Notes: a model not told the origin generated them from the sequence alone. DNA of 64,000 nt from Akebia trifoliata (GCA_017979445.1 CM030711.1:11253221-11317220), one strand, 5' to 3'. Positions 1-12,705 are shown, counted from the first letter of the stretch. Program-made: numbers and translations.

Positions 1-139
1 AGTCACTACAATGATAAAATCAATTTCAAACTCATTTTAAGTGTCCATTCACACTCATTTCCACACCAAAAAAAATGGTGGCAACTCCAAATAATATAGT
101 ATTGAGGTTCTATGATGAACATATCATGTCTACACCGTT

Positions 140-1950
140 CAAATTAGGATGTTTACACATATATTCTATTTTCTCAATGCAACCATTACAACCCACAACT
201 CTTCCTCACCACTTCCATTTCCAATTATTGATGACTATCCAATCCCTAAATCCACTGAGACCATCCAACCACCATATTTGCTCATCCAACCTACTTCAGA
301 CTCCATTTCCCCAATTAGTTCATCCAATTACGTTCACTTTCATTCCAAGTGGACCCGTAAAACACCATCTTACCTAGTTGATTACGAGTGACATTTTCAT
401 TTTTTCTGCCATGTTATCTAGTTGATCTTCATCACCGTCGTCTTTACCAACATGTTCGATGAAAGGTACTCATTATCTCTTGGCTAAATTTATTTCATAT
501 GACAACTTATGTCTCACCCATCAAAGTTTTGTTTCCGTAGTATCTACCATTTTAGAACCTACATTTCTCTCATAGGCTGTGCAAGACCCGAAATGACGTA
601 AAGCCATGGGGATAAAATTTTGAGTACTAAAAGCCAACAAGACTTGGATCCTGACTACTTTACCAAGACACAAAAAAGTTATTAGTTGTAAATGGGTTTA
701 CAAAGTTAAATATCACTCTGATTGATCCATTGAGCGTTACAAGGCGCGTCTCGTTGTCAAAGACTTAACTAAATTGAAGGATTTGATTACCATGAAACCT
801 TTGCTCCGGTTGAGAAATTAGTCATTGTTTGATGTCTAATTGTGGTTACATCTAGATGCAATTGGCCCTTATACCAATTGGATGTTTGGAAGGTATTTTT
901 ACATAGAGATTTACATGAAGAGGTGTGTATATGAAAATTCGATCTGGCTTCTCTCGATAGGGGAAGCACTGTGTTTGTCATCTACAAAATTCATTCTATG
1001 AACTCAAACAAGCATCTCAATAATGATTTTTCAAATTCTTTACATGCCTCAAAGACGTTGGATCCAACAATCTAAGGCCATTATTCTCTCTTCGCACAAA
1101 AATCTCCTACTGACTTCAATGTCATTCTTGTTTATGTCAATAATATCATCGTAATTGGGGTTGATGCTCAACTAAAGGCATTTGTCTCTCAAAACGCAAA
1201 TGCACCCTTGAAATATTGCATAACGCATTACTTGGTGGTAAACCCGTTTTATTTCCTATGGAGCAACACATTAAGCGAAATGCCTCTAATGGTGACCTTC
1301 TTATCGACCCAACCACTTATTGTTGTTTGGTTGGATGCCTCATCTACCTCACCATAACCAGACAAAGTATTGTTTCCCTGTGCATTTACTTACTAAATTC
1401 ATGAGTGCATCGCAGAAACCACACCTTGAGACTGTTTTTTGGGTTCTTTGTTATATTAAACAATCCCCAGGTCAAAGTATTTTCTTATCTACTCATAGCA
1501 ACTTGTAATTCCGAGCATTTTGTGAATTAGATTGGATTAGTTGCCCCGACATCCATCTTTTGACCGTTAACTAATGCATTTTTCTTGGTCTCTCATCCAT
1601 CTAATGGAAAACCAAGCAAAATTAACGATTTCCCGTTCCTCTACAAAAGCCGAATATAGAGCAATGGCTTCCACATCCAGTGAAATTATATACTTCACTT
1701 TGTTCCTTACTTGGGGACATCAATGTTCATACCTCGAAACTAGTTTTCCTTCCTTCCAACAATCAAGCAACATTACATATCGTAGCCAGTCCAGTTTTCC
1801 ATGAATGTACCAAGCATATCGATTTGATTGTCATTTTTTCCGAGAAAAAATTCATGACGTTACACCCATGCAAATCGAAGGTACACAATTTCTTAACGAT
1901 GGAATTGGAAACATCTAAAAAGTGGAGATTCTTATCTCATTCTCTATAAA
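140..1950 (+). pseudogene. Ty1/copia retrotransposon pol remnant (RT-RNase H)
   Basis: Translated pieces in shifting frames follow the order of a copia polyprotein. First comes a serine/proline-rich linker ending RKTPSYLVDYE. Then come SYDNLCLTHQSF, reverse-transcriptase blocks (CKWVYKVKYHSD, YKARLVVKD), the active-site strand as YVNNIIVIG where the family has YVDD, and an RNase H block with SSTKAEYRAMA and FHECTKHIDL. Frameshifts and stops interrupt it throughout, and both metal-binding aspartates of the YVDD box read as asparagine. The element is dead. I found no flanking LTRs, so the left part may lie outside the window. Confidence 0.88.
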
Positions 1951-2860
1951 AAAGAACACACCACACCCATACAAATCAAAGGTACACAATTTCTCTATAC
2001 TAAAACTCTGTCAAAAAATTTATATGGTCTAACTTTAACGTCGAAGACTCTGTAATACAAACACATCCAAAAGATATGGGAGGAGCACAGAGACATCATT
2101 AAATTTTTGCAGATCTCGAGGTGGAACAAATTTTTTACCCCTACAGAAAATAAGCTAATATTCAAATTCTTAATCATTAGTGCAAGTGAAGCGTATAAAG
2201 AATAAAGTAATTGGATTTATTCTCCTTATTGGGAAGCCAAAGAAGGTTTATACTTTATATAGAAGATACAGAGCAGTCCGAGATAAACACAAACCTAAAA
2301 AAGGTAAAAAGAACTAATATAATATGATTAGATCTATTTTTATTTTTACTTTGGAAAGGGGATTAGATTTATCTTAATCCTAATGAAAATGATAGGGTGT
2401 ATCACATTTTACCTTATTACATGCGGTCATAACTATCATTCTAATACCTCCATCAAACTCATAGCAATCAAAGATCGAATCAAGTATGATAAAATTTGAA
2501 ACTTAAATCAATTGTCGTCATCTTGTAAGATATCAAATGATGTTGAAGAATGTAATTATCAATGAAGCTTGAAGATGGTATATGTTGATGAAATAAAAAG
2601 GTGCATAGTGATTGTCAAAGAGAGATGATGAATGATATGCCACAGGAGTGGAGTTAGGATTTTGTCGTCGTGAGGGCAGCTAACACTTTTATAAATTTTT
2701 AAAAACTGTGGGGATAATAGCGACGGATATTTTTTTCCACCTCTATTATCAGTCAAAGTAGCTCATAAATTCTTATAAATTGTCAAAATTCTTATGGAGG
2801 CAAGTACCGCCATTGCCCTCGTAAGTCTGCCCCGGTATGCCTTATGTGTAGAAAATGAGA
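1951..2860. other. Intergenic stretch, no gene recognised
   Basis: AT-rich DNA between the copia remnant and the CACTA element. Only short chance reading frames are present. The first part may still belong to the retroelement (its 3' non-coding end or LTR), because a short purine/AC-rich phrase with 'caaatc(g/a)aaggtacacaatttct' is repeated near 1873 and 1973. Confidence 0.5.
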
Positions 2861-2880
2861 CACTACAACATTTTTGATCT

Positions 2881-3345
2881 ACAGCGACGGATTTTTCCGC
2901 CGCTAAAAGGTGATTTTTCCGCCTTTAAAAGTTATTGCGGCGATGAGCAGCGAAACCAAAGATCCGTCGTTGCTTCCTCCGTCGCTAAGTATAGCAGCGG
3001 ATAATGTATTCCGCTGTTACAGGTAGTACCTTTAGCGACAGATATTAAGATCCGCTGCAATAAGTCAATTTTTTAATAAATAGAATATAATACATATAGC
3101 AGCGGGTATTAAGATCCGCAGCAATAGATCAATTTTTTAATAAATGGAATATAATACATATAGCGGCGGATATTAAGATCTGTTGTAATAGGTCAATTTT
3201 TCTATAAAAAAATATTATACATATAGCAGCGAATATTAAGATCCGCTGCAATAGGTCAATTTTTTTAAAAAAAAATAAAACACATATAGCGGCGGATATT
3301 AAAATCCGCTGCTATACGTTTTTTTTTTTTTTAATTATTATATAT
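2881..3345. repeat. Left subterminal palindromic repeats of the CACTA element
   Basis: About six spaced copies of a hairpin-like motif, GCGGATATTAAGATCCGC or close variants, each followed by an AT-rich spacer (TCAATTTTTTAATAAAT). Spacing is roughly 60 bp. In En/Spm such arrays bind the element's own TNPA-type protein; that role here is inferred. Confidence 0.85.
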
Positions 3346-3864
3346 CCTTCAAAAATAATATAAAAAGACGGAATTTGTATCCACTACTGTAATTTTTTTT
3401 CATATATATATATATATACATATACATTTAACCTGTGTCCTCCAACCTGTACAGATTGAAAACTTTAAAATAAATAATATAAGAGAGCTGTTATTGCCAC
3501 ACTAACTTTTATTAATCCCACACTAATACATAAATAAATCACCAAAGAACTGCACATGTTTATAGTAAGAAAATGTTTATAGTAAAAGAATAAGAATAGT
3601 AAGAAAATGTTTCAAGACAAGAGTCTTAACAAAAGATGTAATTGACGAAATAAACAATGCAGTCCTAAAGACTTATATAAGGCACTTGTGAAACATAATT
3701 TTAGTGAAGGTTGAGGACTCTAAAAATGTGTGAGAAAGGATTATATAAGGTCTGGCTACTTACATCATCATCAAATGTTGGATATCTACCTGACTGGATG
3801 TGAAAACTCTCTACTTAAGATGGCATAAAAAGGCACAAATGGGCTAGTGGGTGTGTGTTGAAAC

Positions 3865-4369
3865 TCACTTGCTTACACTAGAATGCATACCAAACTCAGC
3901 TGGTAAGGAGCTCTCGTAAGCATTTGCAACAGCTCCGGCTGTTCCAGACAAATCCTTCTTCATTTGCGAAATTGTTGATTCCATGTACTCTTTGTACTTT
4001 GAGATTGAATCAACCAAAGAAAGGAGCTCACGCGCACACATCTGGGTTTCTTCATCCGTTTGCTTGATCACATCTTGCAACTTTGCATCAGAGATCTGCA
4101 CATAAACTTTTGGATTAATCAGTAAACCCATTCTATCATTCCCAGTAATGCTGCTTTCAAAATAGTAAATCAGGAAAAACAAACTTGAATATATCGATCC
4201 AAATAATGTAATTAAACATACTTAACAGTCATTAGAATCCCTTTAAAATTACATATTTTACCTGACCAAAACCTGCATTCATGAAAGCATTAACAAAGGT
4301 TGCTGCTAAGTTCTGCCTTGCTGAATCAACACTTGCACCAGCACTTGCTCGGCCATCAATCAAATGCCC
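3865..4369 (-). pseudogene. Captured host-gene fragment, two joined exons, coiled-coil protein
   Basis: Two exons on the minus strand fit together in phase 0. Exon 4262-4369 (36 codons, acceptor CTTAG, donor CAG|GTAAAA) encodes a stretch including GASVDSARQNLAATFVNAF. Exon 3865-4095 (acceptor GTGCAG) continues with ISDAKLQDVIKQTDEETQ and a heptad-like helix MESTISQMKKDLSG, then reaches a stop. Codon use and clean splice sites mark this as genuine host coding sequence, not transposase. I do not recognise the family with certainty. The C-terminal coiled coil resembles cell-division proteins (augmin- or kinetochore-type), which is only a guess. It lies wholly inside the CACTA element, so it is probably a transduplicated fragment. 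Confidence 0.6.
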
Positions 4370-5994
4370 CTAAGAAAACAAAATGTAAATAAATCATGCA
4401 AAAAATTAAGTTTAAAGCACAGACTGACACAAGCTTCAAAGGTTCATTGACTAGCAAAACAAGTACTTGGATGTGGAATGTAGATCTACCATCCCAAAAA
4501 AGGCACTCTACAAAACCAATATTATTAAGTGCATCTTGCTCTTGGGGTTCATATATACAAATGAATGTGTTTCTGGTTATAAAAAAAATTTTAATTTTGA
4601 CATTTAGCCACAGAATTATGGGAGATTTTCTCAAATTTTGGCAATTGGAAAGTCAATTAGCTAATTAGATTGGTCCTGTTACAAGATGTTATGTTAACTT
4701 GCGAGCCTAGCCGAATTCTTTCCACTCATCTAGGCCTGATGTTTCTCTATTCGTATATTTGTCAAGGAATGTTTTCATCTCGATATGTGTCTATCTACAT
4801 GCACATTGACCCACACATGCACCCACACTCGCCAACACTGGGCCCTCTTCTGCACAGAAACATACTCAATCTCCTCCGTATCTTTTCTAGTAGAGATTCC
4901 AAAAAATGCTCCCATATAATCATAAATCCATTACTCCGAATCTAAAAGTGAAGGATGATATTAAGAATATAGTTAGTATTTAAAAAGTGTTTGCAAACTT
5001 CTATAGTTTGGTACTTTAGTTACTACAAAAGTTTATTAGTCTTTATTAGGAGAAATGTCCTACATTTAAACCAAATGAACAAAGTCAATAAGAACATGAA
5101 GAAAATCCAACCAACCCATGAAACTGTCCTACATTTTGAAATAGTTATCTTTGACATTTGGGAAGTGTAATTGGGCAGCATACCTAATGTCTGATTCATC
5201 TGAATGCATGAAGGTCTTCTTTTGCTCCTTATCAATTTTGCAACAATGACTCTACAATTGCAACTAGATTTAGTGTGCGACGAAAAAAACCAACTAGAAC
5301 TGAAAATTGAGAGATGTAATGGGAAATGTATTGGGTGGAGGGTGATTAGATCAGGTTTGGATCTACTAGTGCTTGCCTCCCTTTGTTGGCCGAGATCCAA
5401 ATGACCACGACCTCCATAAGAAGTGCGAGACCTAAAGCATCTCGACACAATCCTCATCCAAGGAAAAACCTATATGAAGCCTGGAAAAGGAAAATTTAGT
5501 TTTATAAAAATGAATATACAAGAACGACAAGGAAAAATAGAATTATGCTTAGCCATGTACAAACAAAAATAACAATGATTGATAAATAATAAGTGGGGGC
5601 GGAGCAAGGATTTTGCTCATGTGAGAGCAACCAAGAGTAGAAAAGAAACGATATATTATATATAGTTACTGGGTAATTAACCCCCGCAAATGTTTGCAAC
5701 AATTTCCTATCTTGATTCTCTTACTTTTTTCATGTCTTATCCTTTAAATAGCAGTCTCTCAAACTGTGTAATCATGCTGTTGAGTGTTAATTGTAAAATA
5801 AAGTGTGAAAGCCAAATTATGTGAGATGATGGATAATTCAAACTGTGTGTAGTCAAGCTGCTGAGTGTTAATTATAAAATAAAGTGTGAAGGAAAAATTA
5901 TGTAATACGATGGATAATTCCAAGCAAATAACGTCTGAACATATCTATAGATCCAAATGGAGAAAGAGAAAGCAAAGACACAAATAAGTGAATA

Positions 5995-6210
5995 CTTGGA
6001 ATGTTTGACTCTGTCTAGGAAAGCTAACCAAGATATATCACCATCCCGCAATATCATGGACAAGCTAGAGTTTCTACTGGGAATAACAATTGCCAATGGA
6101 GATTCAGCATCAATTTTCAATCAATAACCAATCCATCTAAAAAGGTATCAACCTCTCCCTCGCCCCCACCAATTTCTGAACTTGGTTGAGAGCAGCCCAC
6201 AGTCTGACAC
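5995..6210 (-). pseudogene. Further captured exon, decayed, probably of the same host gene
   Basis: Minus-strand translation gives LWAALNQVQKLVGARE, then after a shift of frame EVDTFLDGLVID, then after a second shift IDAESPLAIVIPSRNSSL and LRDGDISWLAFLDRVK. The peptide runs smoothly across the two frame changes, as expected for an exon that has lost or gained single bases. It lies upstream, in the sense of transcription, of the two exons at 3865-4369 and on the same strand. I therefore infer one captured multi-exon gene. Family not recognised. Confidence 0.45.
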
Positions 6211-7512
6211 ATTGTCTTGAAGCAACATTACAACAAACTGACTGTGCAAAGATGACAATGCTATTGGTTAAGATGACAATTCCATTTATTTGAGAGATAG
6301 AAGTAGCTAAAAGGTGAACCAAATCACCAGCACATTTAAGAACTATAATGATATCATGAAACCAAATTAATGTGATTCTCAATAGCAGATAACTTAATGT
6401 CTTTGTTGCATAGGTAGTGCAAAATAAAATTTGAATTTATTGGGAGACATGAATTGTAGCACTATCGTATGGAAACTATTCCTTAAATGATTATCTTTAT
6501 ATTATCATTTTGGTACCATTTGTGCTGAAATTTAGGTAGTATGTTTCGAGAAATTGACAAGATCATGTAAACTGCAAAACAAGAACATATCCAAGCAACC
6601 AAAGTATTTTGTATTATATCACCAACTTACATCAACATCTCTAGCTTTCACGTTCTTTGGTTTTACCAAATTAGAATTCTGAATCTCAACTGCGAACTAC
6701 AACTTAAAGATGCAAATCAAATGAGGATTCCACATACTATGATTTAATTATAACACTAAACATTCAGAAAAATGAAAAGCCACGACATAAAATTCAGCCA
6801 ATAAAATAATAAGGAATTAGCGTATGCTAAAAACATATATTTCTTTCTTTCCCTCTTCAAGAAAGTCGAGGGAACACCCATAGATCCTGCCTCATTCCTG
6901 TAGTAATGTTGTGAGTTCAATACTTATCGAAAAAAACAAAAAAGTTGTAAGTTTAAGTACGCTATCTTTTTCTTTTTCTTTTTTCTTCTTAAGTATGCTA
7001 TCTAGCTCTGCACAAAGACTTCATATATTTTTAGTGGAAGAAGTGCCTACTAGTTTATGGTTTAGATGCTGTCAGTTTTGGATCTTTGAAGACAGAATTG
7101 CTGAATTGCTGAATCTAACAATCTAAACCTACTCGTGTTCAAATTCATATCATGTTTTAAATATCATTTTCTTCTTACAACTTCTATTTTTATTTCTTTT
7201 GTTTTTTTATAGGTGAAGATGTATTATACTAAGAGAACAAAAAAAGGGAAACACCTCTAGTTACAAAAGCATATAGCTACAAATGATGTACAAAAAAACT
7301 ACAAAGTCTAGAGGGCTATGAAGGCACCTAAAAGAACATTTCCCACGTAAAATACCAACTCCTCACAAGGAAAACCTTTTTAGGAACCATATCTCGTTTT
7401 TCTAAACAAAAGTTCAAGATTTTTTACAAAAAGATACTATTAGGCTATGTTTGGTAACACGTAGATACCATATGTTATAGGAATGGGACACCCCTTTGGA
7501 GTAAGAAATTAC

Positions 7513-7712
7513 TTTAACTTTCTCCATGTAAAACTTTGGAGTTACGATTTTCCTTTGATGGGCCCATATTGCTCCGTTAGAAGTCAGAATGCCCTGTCCA
7601 AACAAAGGACCACGCTCCTTCTGTAGAGTTGAAGGTTTTCCTAAATCCAAAGACGTGTAAAGAGGCTGATTCCTTCACCACATCAGGGGTGCTGACATAC
7701 AATAGTTGTATG
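7513..7712 (-). pseudogene. Captured cytochrome P450 exon fragment (CYP714-like)
   Basis: Minus-strand translation contains LLYVSTPDVVKE, then after a one-base frame change SLDLGKPSTLQKERGPLFG, QGILTSNGAIWAHQRK and IVTPKFYMEKVK, ending at a donor-like AA|GTAATT. This is the N-terminal helix B'-C region of plant P450s of the CYP72 clan; the phrase GQGILTSNG.WAHQRK is typical of CYP714 (gibberellin-modifying) enzymes. The haem-binding cysteine region and the I-helix are absent, so no enzyme can be made. It sits inside the CACTA element on the same strand as the other captured exons. Confidence 0.75.
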
Positions 7713-8850
7713 TTGTTGCTTCCTCCACCAATAGTTGACATGCAAACACAGCGGAAGAATCTGGTTATTATATTTACAGTAATCCGTTTCGTGGAGATGT
7801 TGTTGCTTCCTCCTATAAACTTTTGGAAAGAATTCCTTCAAGAAGTCATCCATGGAAGTCACTCCACCTGAATCAATGTGGAAATTTTTTAATTCTCTTT
7901 GAATTCTTAAGTGAATGTTGGAACATTATTAGATTGTAAAATTACTTATCTCAAAGTCTAACTTCAACCAATATATATATATATATAAATGGAATTCTTG
8001 TGTGATTTGTGGAACAATATTAGATTGTATAGTATGAACCATTACTGATCTAAAATTCTGACTCACAGATTTTTTTTTTCTTCATAAAATTGGGGAAAAA
8101 AAACACAAAATTTGCAGAGAAAAATAAATGAATAAATGGAATCCTTATGTGATTATTGAAACATTATTAGATTTTAAAAGATGAACCTTGTTACTGACCT
8201 AAAACTCTAACTAATTGCACCAAAAAACAAAAAACAAAAAACATTAAATTTGAAAAATACATCAGATTTACACACAGAAGAATTATAAATCAAAGAGGGA
8301 TTAAATGCTTACATCTTGATAGAACAGATGATTTACCTGATTTCAAATAGGATTTTGATGAAAATGGTGGATCAGAAGAAGATTAGAGTATTTTTTAGGG
8401 CTCTTCTGTAGAGGATCCTCACTCGCTCCTCCTGAGTAGCTCCTCGCTGTGTAACGAGATCAAGATGGGAGAAATAAAATTGAAATACCTGATTTCAAAT
8501 AGGATTTTGAAATCGAAGATGAGAGATTGTTAGGGTTTTGTGAGGATCAAAAATGAGCTTCGTTAGGGTTTGAAATCGAAGATGGTGAGCGATTGGAGAT
8601 GGGAGAAATCGATCTAAAACAAAAAAAACTTAGAGAAATCGAAGATGACATAATTGAAGGTGAAAATTTCTCTCAAGCTTTAGGGCTCGTTTTGTTTTGT
8701 TCGTTCCTGTTGGAATGTGAGATTAAAATGGTTTTCACTCGATCTTCCTCGTCTAAAATCAGTTTGGAGAAACGGCTTGTAATAGCGAAATGAGAGAGAA
8801 GAAAAATCGCGGGCTTCCTCTTCGTCAAATTTTTTTTAAATATTTTTTTA

Positions 8851-9790
8851 CCGACGGCTTTTCTTATCCGCTGCACATAAAAATTGTTTTTTCCCCATTG
8901 CATACGTCCTATGGGGGCGGAAAAAGGATCCGCTGCAAATAAATTGGATAGAAAAAATTTTTTTTCCCAATGCACACGTCCTATAGGGGCGGATAAAAGA
9001 TTACGCTGCAAATAAATTGGATGAAAAAAAAAAATTTCCCAATGCATATGTCCTATAGGGGCGGAAAACGGATCCGCTGCAAAAAAATTGGATGGAAATT
9101 TTTTTTTTCCAACGCATAGGTCCTATAGGGGCTGATAAAAGGATCCACTGCAAAAATATATGTGCAATTTTTTTTCTAGTCCCTATAGCGGCGGATAAAT
9201 TAATCCGCTGCTATATTCAATCTCACTAAAATAAAATATTTTATATTTAAAAAAATTCATTCTGTAGCGGCAGAAATAATAATCCGCCGTTATATTCAAT
9301 TTAAAATAAATTGATGAAGAACAACTCATTAACATAACTTTTTATACTAAAAAAATAAAAAATAAAAATTGATTTTTTAGTGGCGGATAAATTAATCCGC
9401 TGTTATATTCAATTTTCACTAAATATTTAAAAATTCATTTCATAGTGGCGGATATGGTAATCCGCCGCTATATTCAATTTAAAATAAATTGATAAAGAAC
9501 AACACATTAATTGAACTTTTTCTATTTAAAAAAAATTGATTTTTTACTGGCGGATTTTCCAATCCGCTGCTATATTCAATTAAAAAAAAATTTATAAACG
9601 AAACTCACTAAACCAAATTTTTTATATAAAAGAAAATTGGGTTTTGAAGCGGCGGATAAACTGTTCCGCTGCTATAGGAATTCAATATACGTTTTGCGGG
9701 AGTATCTATTGTGGCGGATAGAATTATCCGCTGCAATATATATATATATAAAGGCGGATAAAATGATCCGCTGTTATAAAACGCCGCAAT
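8851..9790. repeat. Right subterminal palindromic repeats of the CACTA element
   Basis: More than ten copies of the GGCGGAT(N)nATCCGC(T/C)GC motif separated by AT-rich spacers. Outer copies are close to the left array. Inner copies (8880-9140) form a second subtype with the spacer phrase GTCCTATAGGGGCGG. The right array is about twice as long as the left. Confidence 0.85.
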
Positions 9791-10492
9791 AGGTCAAAAA
9801 TGTTGTAGTGAGAACTAATGCAATCAACCTCAAGTTGACCTTGATTGGTTTAGATTAGTTAAAAACTTTTCAAATTTTAATCCAAAAAAAATGAATCAAA
9901 TAGTCTCCAATAGACTTGTCAAAATGGAGCTATATATGCTTAGTCCTTGGGATACAATAATTATACACTTGAGGAAAATCAATGATTATCTACAAACACC
10001 TTGTTGATGGCAATGTGGTAGGAAGTCAGTGTAGCATATGGCTAAAAGAAACCTAGAATTAAAAAAAATATATATTCATTAATGTCAATACAGAAGATGC
10101 CCATTTTGGTATTAAAAAAAAAAAATTAATACCAAAATAGATGCATGGCTCTTTTGATAAATATTTTCAAAACAGGTTGAACCTGTAATTTTGGTAAAAT
10201 ATGCTAGAAAAAACAATTATGGGGTTATTTGTACGTGAGACACATTCTATGGGAATCATGTAAATTAAGATGTTATGGAAGTTGTATAAATAAATAAATA
10301 TATTAGTGGGAGTATTGTATTCGTGTTCATATGTTGAGTCTTCATAAAAAGACTTTAAAAATATACATCAAATGTCTAATTTACCAATAAATCATATAAT
10401 AATAATAATAATAATTAATTGTTATCAAAACATAGCCTACGCGCCCCATACACGTTTTTGAACAATAATTAGGCAACACAAAATACAAGAAA

Positions 10493-10494
<2 letters not shown>

Positions 10495-10535
<41 letters not shown>
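10495..10535. repeat. (CT)n microsatellite
   Basis: About 20 uninterrupted CT dinucleotides, followed by an A-rich stretch. Confidence 0.97.
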
Positions 10536-10536
<1 letters not shown>

Positions 10537-10564
10537 AAAAAACAAAAAACAAAAAAACAAACTA

Positions 10565-11768
10565 TCAAATGTTTTGGGGTGATTTAAACATGTAACCCTC
10601 CACGTTGAGGTGGATATTTGAGATACCTCTGTCTTTCCAAATTGCTGGCATACTCCTTGACCTTGTTCTACTATGAAAGACTTGACAAGAATCGCATAAA
10701 CAGCCTTGTATTCAGCCTCCAGTAAAAATACCTTGATTTTTCTCTTGTGAATAATTTACCTTCAACGTCTAGGGAATTATTTTTTTCTCTTACCTTCAGC
10801 TTTAAGATTCTATTATCGCCTTCAGTATTTAAACATAAGCAACGAGATGGGATTTTCTAGAGGTAAAAAATGATGGATTTTTTAGTAGAAAAATCTTGGG
10901 TTTTGTGAGTGTGTAATTATGTTCGATGACATGGACCAATAAGATATTTCCAAGTATCTATTAAGGTAAAAGAAGGTTGAGTTAGGAAAGGTAATTGCCT
11001 CACCCTTAAAAGGCAATAGTCACACTAACAGATGAGAGGTTTAATTGAGATATTCACGTGTCAACTCAATTGATTTTTTGAAGGAACTCGGCCGACTGAC
11101 ATGTGGTGGAATTCTTAAACACTCAATTGGACACAATCAAGGAGTGGTTAGTTAAAGGGAAATTACAACAATTATAAGAGAGTTAAAGTGATCACAACAG
11201 GAGATTTTTAGTGATCTTAAGATACTAATTGTATGCCCAGATCAATTAATTGTAAGTGCTTCTTATCATAAAGAATTCTAATACATCATGTAATGAAGGA
11301 GATAAGCATGGAAAGATATTGATTGAAGATAATGAATATTTGCAAGATTTTCACAGAAAATGTTACTAATTAAATAAGGACCTTAGAAGTCTATAAATAG
11401 GAGGTTCATCACATGAGTGAAGGATTTTTTTTACTCAAACCTTCTTTATTCTTGCTAACTTGATAGTCGGTGGATCTTGATCTAGGAAACGTTCCCAAAT
11501 TTGAGCTTTTTTTTTCAAGAATCAAAAAGGAGATAATTATTGAGCTTCGAGTCTAGGGTTAAAGTAATCCTTTTTTTTAACCTGCAGTTTTCTACGAGAG
11601 ATTGAAGATGAGGTTTAATTACAGTTTCAAATCTCATCCAAAACTGAGATGATTCACGTCGAGTCATCTCTTTATCATTGCACAACGAGACGGTTAGTCC
11701 ATATGATTCGTCTCACACATTGTTGACAACTTGGACTATATTTCATATGAAAAAATCCTACAATTATA

Positions 11769-11825
<57 letters not shown>

Positions 11826-12122
11826 ACTAAGCTTGGCCACGAACGAGATGAGATGTCGAACCAATATTTGAATCCATGGGTAGAGTAGGGGTTAAAAATA
11901 ATTAATTCTAGAGGTTCAAGAGCTACAAGATTGCATATTTTTGGAAAGAAAGATGAAGGGGCTAGAGAATGGAATCGATGGCATATTGGTCATTTTCTGT
12001 TTATCTACTAGAGTAGAACGAGGTCAAGGGGTGTTGTTATCCACTTGAAAAAGAGGTGGAGGTATCTCAAATATTCAGCAAAAAATGGAGGGGTATGCCT
12101 AAATCAGCAAATGTTTACTACA
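10565..12122. mobile_element. Possible long-TIR DNA element (Mutator-like?)
   Basis: The left end contains GATATTTGAGATACCTC followed by CTTGACCTTGTTCTACT. The inverted right end carries AATATTTGAGATACCTCC and CTTGACCTCGTTCTACT at matching spacing, giving diverged terminal inverted repeats of roughly 110 bp. A related end phrase (GATTTTGACATATCCCCC, then GAATATCAGAGATACCCCC) recurs near 32920, so this is a family. No coding region is recognised inside. A CTATAAATAGG box near 11390 could be a promoter of something nested. Exact ends and target duplication were not established. Confidence 0.4.
11768..11818. repeat. (TA)n microsatellite
   Basis: About 25 TA dinucleotides. Confidence 0.97.
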
Positions 12123-12697
12123 TGAAAGTCCAAAGTCTTCGTGCCTTATGTGCTGTTTTATATTTAGAGAGCGAACGGCGACAGCTACATTTTACCAAGA
12201 AAATCAAATAACCAACCAATCATCTTTGAATCTCCTGAATTCTAGTCTGAGTGGGCCCGCTCTTATCAATTTTAATATGACCAAAATACCCCTATTTCTC
12301 TATTGTATTTAAGTGGGGTATTTGTGTAATTTAGGGTACCTATCTGATAGACTGTAATTATAGTCATGGTAAAAACAATTTACTAAAAGAATTAATCACA
12401 TTATATTACGATAATCATCTCATATCTCATTTGTTTTATTAGTTTTGATGGATGAGAAATATAGTCAAGGGTACAGAACTGTTGATCTTTTCTTTGGGTA
12501 TCCCAAAGAAAAAGATCTATGGTTTTGTACCCTTATCACGTCAGCCAAGTATATACCGAGTGAAAAAAAAAAATTAGTCAGGAAATCACGACTTATATAA
12601 AACTATGTTAGGGACACAATACCCTCTCTGTGAAAAGAAAACGTGTCTTCACGGGGTCCACCGCCCACGTCTCTCTCTCTCCGCGTATCAAACACCA

Positions 12698-12705
12698 TAT
12701 AAATA
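12698..12705 (+). promoter_or_regulatory. TATA box of the DUF761 gene
   Basis: TATAAATA lies about 150 bp upstream of the ATG at 12848, with a CT-rich and AC-rich leader between them, as in many plant promoters. Confidence 0.65.

Larger units (their letters stand above)
2861..9810. mobile_element. CACTA (En/Spm) transposon, non-autonomous, 6,950 bp
   Basis: The left end reads CACTACAACATTTTTGA; the right end is its inverted copy, finishing TGTTGTAGTG at 9810. Both ends are bordered by the 3-bp direct repeat AGA (2858-2860 and 9811-9813), the target duplication length typical of CACTA elements. Subterminal zones on both sides are packed with short palindromes of the type GGCGGAT...ATCCGCTGC, also a CACTA hallmark. 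I see no TNP2/TNPD-like transposase reading frame, so the copy must depend on a relative for movement. Its interior carries minus-strand exon fragments that look like host genes. Well-preserved ends suggest fairly recent activity. Confidence 0.9.

Noticed and set aside
2640..2700. Phrase 'ggattttg..cgtgagggcagc' resembling one near 5605
   Set aside because: Too short and diverged to call a repeat family.
5023..5457. 144-codon minus-strand frame inside the CACTA element
   Set aside because: Composition is irregular and no family is recognisable; it may overlap a captured exon, but I cannot delimit one.
8673..9047. 124-codon minus-strand frame with repeated APIGR(V/M)(H/Q)W phrases
   Set aside because: The repeats are the translation of the subterminal hairpin array, not a protein.
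11059..11728. Solo LTR with TGTCAAC...GTTGACA ends and an internal TATA box
   Set aside because: The tips look right, but the flanking 5-mers (TCACG, ACTTG) do not match, so no target duplication supports it.
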